This document shows, in pieces, positions 6,755-12,637 of a stretch of DNA of 12,637 bases (position 1 is its first letter; every line of letters begins with the position of its first letter). The position numbers and the translations under genes were made by a program. Origin of the DNA: an uncultured Bacteriovorax sp. GTDB lineage: Bacteria > Bdellovibrionota > Bacteriovoracia > Bacteriovoracales > Bacteriovoracaceae. The notes beneath the pieces were generated by a model. The model ran no database searches, was not told where the DNA came from, and saw only the letters and a list, made by a program, of their open reading frames with translations. Location of the stretch: the NCBI GenBank assembly GCA_946480715.1, contig CAMLKK010000059.1:1-12637 (forward strand). Reading direction: 5' to 3'.

Positions 6755-8452
6755 TTATTGAACTTCAATTTCTTCGATGAGGTATCCCCACTTGTTGATC
6801 GATCTGTCAGAAACGAAATCGATTTTTACAGTGTTCCCTTCGATATAATCTGTCTTGTAGTTTTCACCAGTACCAGAAACTTTTTCAATTGTGTTTCCTT
6901 GAGCATCAGCAATACGAAGGTAATCGTATCCAGATTCAAGATCATACTTCGCAACTTTTACTCTTAGGTATTTTGCACCTGGGATAGTAATTGTTTTAGA
7001 AGATGTAGCATTGTCTGCGTATGGGTGAGCTGATTCTAAACGCTCAGAAAGTTCAAGAGACTTCCAAGCATCATTCTTAGGTCCTGAGCGCTCTGGACGA
7101 GTATCAGTTAACAAGTTGTAAGCATCGATACGTGAAGCTGTTTGAGTTTTACCACGTAGTCCTGCAACAGGTACACCTGTCATTGTTAAACGCTCTCTCA
7201 TTTCTGCGTGTGGAAGTCTTCCTTCTTTAGCAAGAAGAAGTCCTAGAACACCTGAAACGTGAGGAGTGGCCATTGAAGTTCCTGAGTACACATCATATTT
7301 TCCACCAGCAACTGTTGAAAGAATGTTGTGTCCTGGAGCTCCGATATGCACAGAGTTTCTTCCGTAAGAAGAGAATGAAGCAAGACCGTTTTGAGCTGTT
7401 GTAGCGGCTACAGCAACCATGTTTGGAGTTTCATAGCTTGCTGGGTATGAAGGAGAAGCATCGTTGTTAGATGAGCTGTTACCAGCTGCAGCTGTGAAGA
7501 TGATTCCTTTATCAGAAGCTCTTTGAATAGCGTCTAAAAGAGCTTGAGAGCGTCCACCGCCTCCCCAAGAGTTTGACATAAGATCAACGTTTAAAGTTGT
7601 TGCGTAGTCGATTGCTTTTACAGCTGCTTCAAGTGAACCTGAACCATCGTCACCTAAGAATTTTACAGCAACAATTTGAACATCACTCATAACACCAGCA
7701 ACACCTACTTGGTTGTTATGGATAGCTCCGATTGTTCCTGAGCAGTGAGTACCGTGTGAATTTCCATCCATTGGATCTGAATCGCTGTTAGCAAAGTCAT
7801 ATCCGTGAATATCATCAATGTATCCGTTTTTGTCATCGTCTACACCTGGCTTACCATTTTTTTCTGCTTCGTTCGTCCAGATGTTTTCTTTAAGGTCCGG
7901 GTGATTGTAATCAACACCTGTATCAATAACAGCGATTTTCACGCTTTTTGATCCTGTTGTTAAATCCCAAGCTTTAAGAGCATTAACGTCTGCTCCCTCT
8001 ACGCCCGCTTTTCCTTGAGGTTCATTTGATCCTGTATTACGAAGACCCCATAGTTGTCCAAATGAAGGATCGTTCGGAATAGCAGCAGTGAAATCCGTGA
8101 ATGGAGATTTTTGTAATCTCTTCTGTGAAAAGTTTTTTTCTTTAATTGGATTTACACGATAAATAAAGTTCGGTTCAGCGAATTCAATATCACTGTTTGA
8201 TTGAAGTGACTTTAATACTGACTCAACTGATTTATTTTGAGCAACTTTTAAAACAGAAAGCGATCCGTAAGAAAGATTGATGTCTCTCTTTCCTGTGATC
8301 CCTAATGTTGAGAAATTTTTGTTGTTTAAGAAAGCGTTTGCACGACCTTCCTTGAACTTAACGACGATTTCACCTGGAACGTGTTCGGCCACAGTTGCGT
8401 GTAATGATGTTGTCACTGCCACTGTCGCTAGCCCTAATAGCATCTTTTTCAT
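6755..8452 (-). CDS. Secreted subtilisin-like serine protease (peptidase S8) with propeptide and CUB-like C-terminal domain
   Basis: This 565-residue preproenzyme has a signal peptide (1 to about 20), an inhibitor-type propeptide (about 24-100, VPGEIVVKFKEG to EFAEPNFIY), and an S8 catalytic domain with Asp177 (AVIDTGVD), His233 (NSHGTHCSGT), oxyanion Asn325 (AAAGNSS) and nucleophile Ser393 (SGTSMATPHVSG). All catalytic residues are present. A DDDKNGYIDD loop (205-214) looks like an EF-hand-type calcium site. Residues about 475-565, including YDLESGYDYLRI, resemble a CUB-like beta-sandwich often found behind S8 domains of predatory and other proteobacteria. It would be exported through Sec, matured by loss of the propeptide, and degrade proteins outside the cell. 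AGGAGGG at 8459-8465, six bases before the ATG, is a strong ribosome site. Its leucine codons are mostly CTT/TTA, unlike the CTC-rich neighbours, which suggests high expression. A -10-like TAAAAT at 8537-8532 lacks a clear -35. Confidence 0.95.
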   Translation of the reverse strand: MKKMLLGLATVAVTTSLHATVAEHVPGEIVVKFKEGRANAFLNNKNFSTLGITGKRDINLSYGSLSVLKVAQNKSVESVLKSLQSNSDIEFAEPNFIYRVNPIKEKNFSQKRLQKSPFTDFTAAIPNDPSFGQLWGLRNTGSNEPQGKAGVEGADVNALKAWDLTTGSKSVKIAVIDTGVDYNHPDLKENIWTNEAEKNGKPGVDDDKNGYIDDIHGYDFANSDSDPMDGNSHGTHCSGTIGAIHNNQVGVAGVMSDVQIVAVKFLGDDGSGSLEAAVKAIDYATTLNVDLMSNSWGGGGRSQALLDAIQRASDKGIIFTAAAGNSSSNNDASPSYPASYETPNMVAVAATTAQNGLASFSSYGRNSVHIGAPGHNILSTVAGGKYDVYSGTSMATPHVSGVLGLLLAKEGRLPHAEMRERLTMTGVPVAGLRGKTQTASRIDAYNLLTDTRPERSGPKNDAWKSLELSERLESAHPYADNATSSKTITIPGAKYLRVKVAKYDLESGYDYLRIADAQGNTIEKVSGTGENYKTDYIEGNTVKIDFVSDRSINKWGYLIEEIEVQ

Positions 8453-8581
8453 ACTTCTCCCTCCTGGAGATGATGGTTTTTAAACGATTTCTTGCCTGAG
8501 CAAAAAAATCAGCTACTGAATAGAAAGGTCTATTTTAAAGCTTAATCCGTCTAAAACTTTTTCCTAGCACTTTCCAAAATT

Positions 8582-8594
8582 GGTAAATTTTACC
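8582..8594. promoter_or_regulatory. Palindrome, possible operator
   Basis: GGTAAA-T-TTTACC is a perfect inverted repeat of six bases around one central base. It covers the predicted -35 element of the PilZ-like gene, within the 192-base region between divergent genes, so a bound dimer would block that promoter. No regulator is identified. Confidence 0.35.
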
Positions 8595-8616
8595 GAAATG
8601 GTTAGACCCTTTTAAT
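8589..8616 (+). promoter_or_regulatory. Promoter candidate for the PilZ-like gene
   Basis: TTTACC (8589-8594, four of six) and TTTAAT (8611-8616, five of six) are 16 bases apart, and the -10 element ends 28 bases before the start codon. The -35 is the right arm of the palindrome at 8582-8594. Confidence 0.4.
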
Positions 8617-8644
8617 TTGTCCTTCGATTTGCGAGAATGAACTC

Positions 8645-9460
8645 ATGATACATAACAGTTCATCAGATCCTGTCTTAATCAAAAAAATCTCTCTCAAAAT
8701 TTGGTCTCTAAGAGATGAGATTGAAGCTCGCATTCAGGCCAAACTTGATGCTGGAGAAATTGTTCCAGAAAGTTTAGAAACAAGTCTCGTTGCTTTGAGA
8801 TCTGAATACAATCCAAAGAAAAAAGAAGAATCAAACGTCATTAATATGATTGGAAGTGAACCTGTCCCTGATGATGGTGGCGAAGATGAAATGGCCAAGG
8901 CAATGGCCGAAGCTATGAATGGTGGCGCTGAAAGTGACGAAGCTTCTACTGCAGCTATAGATGCAGCGGAAGAGGAAGCACTTGCTGGAGCAATTGAATC
9001 AAATGAGACGATTCCCAATAATGTTGTCAATCTCAATGCTCATACACAAGAAATTCAAATTCAAGTCGTACCTCCTCAATTAGATGAAGCTAAAATTTCT
9101 CGAGGTAAAACCGTGTTGTCTGAAATCAACATGGATAAAATGTTTTTCTTTTCGAATCGTGCATTTACTGAAGGCCAATCGATTGTGATTCAGTTTTGTA
9201 TTCCGAAAACTTTTATCATGAACGCAGATGTCCTCTACTGTCGCCCATTTAATATCAAAAGCAGAATTATCTCTCAGAATAATTACACTCACCGCATGCT
9301 CGTTAAATTCAACTTCCTCAAAGAAGGTGAAAGAGCACTACTTCGTCAATTTATCCAATCAATCGAACCAGATATTCCAAAGGCCGTGAAGAAAGTGGAT
9401 AAAGAAGAAGGTGATGGTGGTGATTCATCTTTTGACGAGTTAGATGATTTAGGCCTATAG
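8645..9460 (+). CDS. PilZ-like domain protein with an acidic low-complexity linker
   Basis: The 271-residue protein has no signal peptide. Residues 10-60 look like a helical N-terminal segment; 75-120 are Ala/Glu/Asp-rich low complexity (for example DEMAKAMAEAM); 150-240 resemble a PilZ beta-barrel and end in a helix (EGERALLRQFIQSI), the usual way PilZ domains finish; the tail 250-271 is again acidic. PilZ domains bind cyclic-di-GMP through RxxxR and D/NxSxxG. Here the second motif reads NMDKMF (162-167) and the first is reduced to ISRGK, so nucleotide binding is doubtful and a protein-protein role is possible. The ribosome site is weak (GAG at 8633-8635). A DUF4340-type gene follows after eight bases and likely shares the transcript. 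The domain call rests on pattern recognition only. Confidence 0.55.
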   Translation: MIHNSSSDPVLIKKISLKIWSLRDEIEARIQAKLDAGEIVPESLETSLVALRSEYNPKKKEESNVINMIGSEPVPDDGGEDEMAKAMAEAMNGGAESDEASTAAIDAAEEEALAGAIESNETIPNNVVNLNAHTQEIQIQVVPPQLDEAKISRGKTVLSEINMDKMFFFSNRAFTEGQSIVIQFCIPKTFIMNADVLYCRPFNIKSRIISQNNYTHRMLVKFNFLKEGERALLRQFIQSIEPDIPKAVKKVDKEEGDGGDSSFDELDDLGL

Positions 9461-9468
9461 TTTAATTC

Positions 9469-10503
9469 ATGTCGACTCCACATACTTTCCAATCAAAGCT
9501 CGTTTCCAATTCAGTTATGCTGCTTTTTATTGCTCTCGTGGGAGCTACTGCATATCTCACTGTTGAATTCCAGCAAGCGCCTAAAAACGAACAAGAGTTG
9601 ATTGAACAGACTCGCCTCTTTTCAGCAAAAGAACTCGAAGCTGTCATGAGAATTACATTAAAAAACAAATCCGGTGATTATGTTTTTGAAAGAAGTCTGA
9701 CGGAGCAAGATCGTGACTGGCATATGATCAGTCCAAAATCTCTGCCTGGAAGTTCACTCTTTATTGATCAGCTCTACAATTCACTTAAAGTTATAAAGAC
9801 GAAGAACCTTCTTCCAGACAACAATATCAATGCTTCTAATTTTTCATTAAATAAACCTACGGCCATTGTGACTTTAGAAAATGAGCAAGGAAAAAGCATT
9901 GTTGTTAATGTCGGCATTATGAACACAATCGATAACTCTACCTACCTTAGAGTTTCAGGTAAAACTGGAATCTTTCACGTAGAAGCGCCTACCCTCTCAC
10001 TGGAAAATGCAACACTTAATGATCTCATTGAATCACGTATTTTCGCGCTCGAGCTTAATCAGCTCAATGAAATTAGACTCACAAAAAAACAGTCTCCTGT
10101 TCCCCTTCTCCAAGCAACCAAAAAAGAAAATGGATGGGTTTCAGCAACAGGTGTGACTCTGGATGCAGCGAAGTTAGAAGATCTCATTCAATCATTCAAT
10201 GCTCTTAAGAGCAGCTTCATTCTCGATAAACAGAGCGATGCTCAGAGCAGACAAACAACGAAGCTCATGAGCTCTCCAGAATACACCGTTAGAGTTCTTT
10301 TTAGCGATGGCAATAGCTCTACCTACACTATCTCTCAATCGGCCACACAATTAGTGGATGTCGATGTTAAAGGCGACGCTTACTTTCTTGTAAGCTCCAC
10401 TCTGGGAAATATTGTATACGTTGTTAAAGAAGAATCTCTCTCTGCCTTCGATTTAAAAGCAGACAGTTTAAACAGCGTTCAACCGCCGATCCCTGCCAAT
10501 TAA
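9469..10503 (+). CDS. DUF4340-type membrane-anchored protein
   Basis: The product (344 residues) has one N-terminal membrane helix (about 15-33) with a short cytoplasmic lead, so most of it faces the periplasm. The rest matches the DUF4340 pattern twice. Residues 61-170 (ITLKNKSGDYVFER, then DWHMISP, ending YLRVSGKTGIFHV) are followed by a second similar part at about 197-325 (NEIRLTKK, NGWVSATG, DAAKLEDLIQSFNALKSSF, ending SSTLGNIVYVV). DUF4340 proteins are of unknown biochemical role; they often accompany GldF/GldG-like ABC transporters linked to gliding and envelope processes, which are absent here. It follows the PilZ-like gene by eight bases with a poor ribosome site. Its stop overlaps the stop of the convergent HD-GYP gene by four bases. 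Confidence 0.7.
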   Translation: MSTPHTFQSKLVSNSVMLLFIALVGATAYLTVEFQQAPKNEQELIEQTRLFSAKELEAVMRITLKNKSGDYVFERSLTEQDRDWHMISPKSLPGSSLFIDQLYNSLKVIKTKNLLPDNNINASNFSLNKPTAIVTLENEQGKSIVVNVGIMNTIDNSTYLRVSGKTGIFHVEAPTLSLENATLNDLIESRIFALELNQLNEIRLTKKQSPVPLLQATKKENGWVSATGVTLDAAKLEDLIQSFNALKSSFILDKQSDAQSRQTTKLMSSPEYTVRVLFSDGNSSTYTISQSATQLVDVDVKGDAYFLVSSTLGNIVYVVKEESLSAFDLKADSLNSVQPPIPAN

Positions 10504-11915
10504 GAGACCTTCTTAGTTTTCTGGAGTTTTTCTGGATCAACGAAGACTTTGATGAAGTTTTCAATCAGAATCGTATTGTAACGTTTTACGCCTTCTTTAT
10601 TCATAAGAATTTTTTTCAACGCTTCTGTCGGCTGTAATTTATCATCCAACATAATATGCACGAAATCGTCGGCCAGACAGACGATATTTGAGAGTGTCAG
10701 AATCTTACTTCCCTTTTTACCAAACGGATAACCCGTACCATCGAAAGCTTCATGGTGCTGCAGAATAATCTGCTTAACAACGTTGTTAATTGAACGCACG
10801 TTTTCCAGCATCTGATAGCCTAGCTCGGGATGCTTTTTATACTGCTCTAACTGTTCAGGCGTCATATCACGAGGTCTGATATCTAAGTATTCTTTTGGAA
10901 GTAACGTTTTTCCAATGTCATGAAACATACAGGCCATGGCCGTGGTTTCAATAGTTGTTTTAGACTGCCAATCAAACTGTTTTATGATCGCTGTTGCATA
11001 TAATGTTGTGAGGAAAGAATGTGAATAGGCAGTTGGATCAAAATTCTGATACGAACGAAGAACTGAATAAAGATCGGTTTGCTTTTCGATTAACTGGAAA
11101 ACAGTCTCGCAAACTTCTTTCCCTTGTTCGATAACTTGCGGTTTAATACCTACGGTATAAACTTCTTCAATAAATTTTTCAGAAACGTTTTTAATGATAT
11201 TAACTTTATTTGCGGCCGGAACTTGTTCATTCGCAATTAACTTCTTACTTAAAAAATTATTGTATTGAATGAACTTTCTGCGATCGCTGTTGTGAAAATA
11301 CAACGAATCTATTTTCTTTTCGTTTTTGTATTTATCCAATCTCTCTTTCGAGAATGTATCACCAGCGTGGAGAATTTTAAGGTATTTGTCAGCGTTCAAT
11401 TTAATATAGATATCAAAAAGAACTGCTTGCGCAGAATAGAACTCATCGATTTTAATGCGTGAGAAGTTCTCATCCGTCATCGTTACTTCTTGCTCTGGAG
11501 AGACACCTTCTTTCTTTGGTACATTGGCCATCAAATCATGAATCGATTGATGTCCTTCTAGCAATTCTTTGAGGTGAGGAAGTTCAAATGGACGGACTGC
11601 GATTTCAGCAACACCAAACTTCTGCATCTTTTCGTTCGAGACTTCTCCCGAAGCGATGTAGTCACCATTATCAACAACCAGGAGTACGCGCTGGTTGGTA
11701 GCATTGGCCTTGATGAATTTTAAAACCTGCATGCACGAGTGATTCTGCACGCCGTAATTCAAAAAGATGGCGAAGAATTTTTCGTTATAAAGGGCCAACT
11801 GAGCGTCTTTACCGTTGAAGACGCAGTGAACTTCATATTGGAGTTCGGTAAAATACTTCTTAGCTTGGACGGCCCAAGCTTCGTTTTGATCAACAATGAG
11901 TATTTTTAAGGCCAA
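10500..11915 (-). CDS. HD-GYP cyclic-di-GMP phosphodiesterase with an N-terminal pseudo-receiver
   Basis: The 471-residue protein starts at TTG (11915-11913) preceded by GGAG with seven bases between; no ATG is possible before residue 62. Residues 1-122 have the receiver fold (KILIVDQNEAW, ending AVRPFELPHL), but the phospho-acceptor Asp is Asn53 (FLNYG) and the usual Lys before Pro is Arg108, so it cannot be phosphorylated normally. A middle region (about 140-250, FDIYIKL, KILHAGDTFSKERL) resembles the domain that often precedes HD-GYP in deltaproteobacterial regulators. The HD-GYP domain (about 285-465) keeps His299, HDIGK (332-336), His362, HHEAFDGTGYP (387-397) and Asp416, so it should hydrolyse cyclic-di-GMP. 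The residue four before His299 is Thr295, suggesting a two-metal site. The usual D-x-x-DALT stretch is altered to ADDFVHIM. Confidence 0.92.
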   Translation of the reverse strand: MALKILIVDQNEAWAVQAKKYFTELQYEVHCVFNGKDAQLALYNEKFFAIFLNYGVQNHSCMQVLKFIKANATNQRVLLVVDNGDYIASGEVSNEKMQKFGVAEIAVRPFELPHLKELLEGHQSIHDLMANVPKKEGVSPEQEVTMTDENFSRIKIDEFYSAQAVLFDIYIKLNADKYLKILHAGDTFSKERLDKYKNEKKIDSLYFHNSDRRKFIQYNNFLSKKLIANEQVPAANKVNIIKNVSEKFIEEVYTVGIKPQVIEQGKEVCETVFQLIEKQTDLYSVLRSYQNFDPTAYSHSFLTTLYATAIIKQFDWQSKTTIETTAMACMFHDIGKTLLPKEYLDIRPRDMTPEQLEQYKKHPELGYQMLENVRSINNVVKQIILQHHEAFDGTGYPFGKKGSKILTLSNIVCLADDFVHIMLDDKLQPTEALKKILMNKEGVKRYNTILIENFIKVFVDPEKLQKTKKVS

Positions 11916-11922
11916 CCGATTT

Positions 11923-11926
11923 CTCC
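11923..11926 (-). promoter_or_regulatory. Ribosome binding site supporting the TTG start
   Basis: GGAG on the minus strand, seven bases before TTG 11915, is the only ribosome site near the start of the receiver-like reading frame. Confidence 0.6.
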
Positions 11927-11948
11927 AAGAGAATAAATCTCATGAACT

Positions 11949-11976
11949 TTATCGGTCGTAAGTGATGAAAACTAAA
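11949..11976 (-). promoter_or_regulatory. Possible FliA (sigma-28) promoter of the HD-GYP gene
   Basis: On the minus strand TTTAGTTT (11976-11969), 12 bases, then ACCGATAA (11956-11949) resemble the FliA consensus TAAAGTTT-N11-GCCGATAA at six and seven of eight positions, with a spacer one base long. It lies between the rpmG terminator and the gene, and about 34 bases before the TTG start. A chance match is possible. Confidence 0.35.
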
Positions 11977-12016
11977 ATAAAAAAGTGGTTAAAAAGACGA
12001 GTCCTTTTAACCACTT
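11970..12016 (-). terminator. rpmG intrinsic terminator
   Basis: AAGTGGTTAAAA (11983-11994) and TTTTAACCACTT (12005-12016) pair over twelve bases with a ten-base loop. On the minus strand the stem is followed by a T-rich run (TTTTTTATTTT). It lies 25 bases after the rpmG stop and separates rpmG from the HD-GYP gene. Confidence 0.85.
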
Positions 12017-12040
12017 ACATAAGAATAAACGAAAAATGAA

Positions 12041-12220
12041 TTACTTGATTTCTTTGTGAAGAGTGTGTCTTCTAAGAAATGGATTATACTTCATCAATTC
12101 AAGACGATCTGGAGTCGTTTTCTTGTTTTTTGTTGTTGTATATCTTGAAGGAGATTTTCCTTCTTTTCTTGCTTCTGTACATTCAAGTGTTACGATAACT
12201 CTAGGACCTTTTTTAGCCAC
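12041..12220 (-). CDS. rpmG: 50S ribosomal protein L33
   Basis: From the GTG at 12220 the product has 59 residues beginning [18 protein letters not shown] and continuing with [21 protein letters not shown] and LRRHTLHKE, the standard L33 sequence. It is a small, basic 50S protein near the E site. A GTG at 12232 is also in frame, but the ribosome site GGAGG (12230-12226) overlaps it and is five bases from the second GTG, and L33 normally starts at MA(K/R)K, so 12220 is chosen. Only one cysteine is present, so this is the zinc-free form. It is separate from rpmB and ends at its own terminator. Confidence 0.97.
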   Translation of the reverse strand: MAKKGPRVIVTLECTEARKEGKSPSRYTTTKNKKTTPDRLELMKYNPFLRRHTLHKEIK

Positions 12221-12225
12221 AACTG

Positions 12226-12230
12226 CCTCC
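12226..12230 (-). promoter_or_regulatory. Ribosome binding site deciding the rpmG GTG start
   Basis: GGAGG on the minus strand, five bases before GTG 12220. Confidence 0.75.
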
Positions 12231-12258
12231 ACGCACGAGAAAAATTAACAAACATGAA

Positions 12259-12285
12259 ATTACACGTTTGTCCTTGGCATGACAA
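12259..12285 (-). promoter_or_regulatory. Possible rpmG promoter
   Basis: Minus-strand TTGTCA (12285-12280, five of six) and TGTAAT (12264-12259, five of six) are 15 bases apart, shorter than the ideal. A poorer TAATTT at 17 bases is the alternative -10. This lies in the 98-base gap between the divergent rpmG and the small + strand gene. Confidence 0.35.
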
Positions 12286-12318
12286 CCATAAATTTGCTAA
12301 AAAACGAATACAAGGCCT

Positions 12319-12606
12319 ATGAATATGAAAATAAATCAAGAAAATTGGACTTCTTCGCACTATTATTCGGATCCCCTACGCGCTTTTATATCGCTGGGAG
12401 CTTCTCCGAGTGATTCCAATGATGAGGCCCAGATCCACTATTTAGTGACAGTTACAGATAAAGATTTCCAGGAAGTTTTCCAAAGCACACATCTCAGTCT
12501 AGATTCCGCCATTGCTGTCCTCAACGAAAAGTACGGACATTGGAGCATGATCGACGCTGGACAAAAAGTTAGTGGAGACGGATGCTCAAGCTGTGCGGCC
12601 CACTGA
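12319..12606 (+). CDS. Small conserved-looking protein of unknown function with a C-terminal CxxC
   Basis: I do not recognise this 95-residue protein. It has no signal peptide or membrane helix. Residues about 37-72 look like an alpha/beta unit (IHYLVTVTDKDFQEVFQ, then a helix LDSAIAVLNEKYG), and the protein ends in a Gly/Ser/Cys-rich tail, SGDGCSSCAAH, with Cys89 and Cys92 in a CxxC arrangement that might bind metal or form a disulphide. ATG 12319 has AAGG only three bases upstream; ATG 12325 (93 residues) has nine bases and may be the real start. It is divergent from rpmG. Codon use is like its neighbours, so it is probably a real gene. No partner is visible, as the window ends 31 bases later. 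Confidence 0.7.
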   Translation: MNMKINQENWTSSHYYSDPLRAFISLGASPSDSNDEAQIHYLVTVTDKDFQEVFQSTHLSLDSAIAVLNEKYGHWSMIDAGQKVSGDGCSSCAAH

Positions 12607-12637
12607 TCAGCTTCACTTGAATTCCATTGACAAACAA

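Noticed and set aside
8734..9036. 100-residue minus-strand open frame, Ala/Ser-rich
   Set aside because: It is the mirror of the acidic Ala/Glu-rich part of the PilZ-like gene; no ribosome site and no recognisable domain.
12274..12298. TTGGCAT and TTGCT before the small gene, like a sigma-54 promoter
   Set aside because: The GG and GC are 20 bases apart; a -24/-12 promoter needs about 12.
12627..12632. Perfect TTGACA at the right edge
   Set aside because: Its -10 partner would fall outside the window, so it cannot be judged.

Overview
The window comes from an AT-rich Gram-negative chromosome, most likely a member of the Bdellovibrionota close to Bacteriovorax, Peredibacter or Halobacteriovorax. 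That assignment is an inference. It rests on the mix of a secreted subtilase with an EF-hand-like calcium loop and CUB-like tail, an HD-GYP protein with a non-canonical receiver, a degenerate PilZ protein, a spore-photoproduct-lyase homologue in a bacterium with no sporulation genes in view, and zinc-free L28 and L33. No mobile element, CRISPR array, rRNA or tRNA was seen, and no gap between genes exceeds about 200 bases.

Region 1 (1-4462, + strand) is one tightly packed operon. It holds the tail of a periplasmic adaptor protein, a MacB/LolD-type ABC ATPase, a MacB/FtsX-type permease, a nucleoside-phosphorylase-fold protein with an unrecognised C-terminal half, a radical-SAM spore photoproduct lyase homologue, and a small 2-oxoglutarate/Fe(II) oxygenase. 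All junctions overlap or abut. The last three genes look like an undescribed nucleic-acid or nucleoside repair/modification set. The lyase homologue keeps its 4Fe-4S and tyrosine positions but has Glu where the catalytic hydrogen-donor Cys is expected.

Region 2 (4463-6746, + strand) holds rpmB (L28) with its own terminator, then a two-gene unit: an exported sulfite-oxidase-fold protein without the molybdenum-ligand cysteine and a membrane sensor histidine kinase. A near-consensus promoter for this unit sits across the end of rpmB, so the new transcript would start at the rpmB terminator hairpin. A strong hairpin separates it from the convergent protease gene.

Region 3 (6755-8465, - strand) is a secreted S8 serine protease, apparently highly expressed. 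Region 4 (8466-10503, + strand) is a PilZ-like gene, with a palindrome across its predicted -35 element, followed by a DUF4340-type membrane-anchored protein with two similar halves.

Region 5 (10500-12220, - strand) is an HD-GYP cyclic-di-GMP phosphodiesterase with a pseudo-receiver (TTG start, possible FliA-type promoter), and upstream of it rpmG (L33, GTG start) with a terminator between them. Region 6 (12319-12606, + strand) is a small unrecognised protein ending in a CxxC motif. Cyclic-di-GMP signalling (PilZ-like and HD-GYP) and envelope/secretion functions are the recurring themes.
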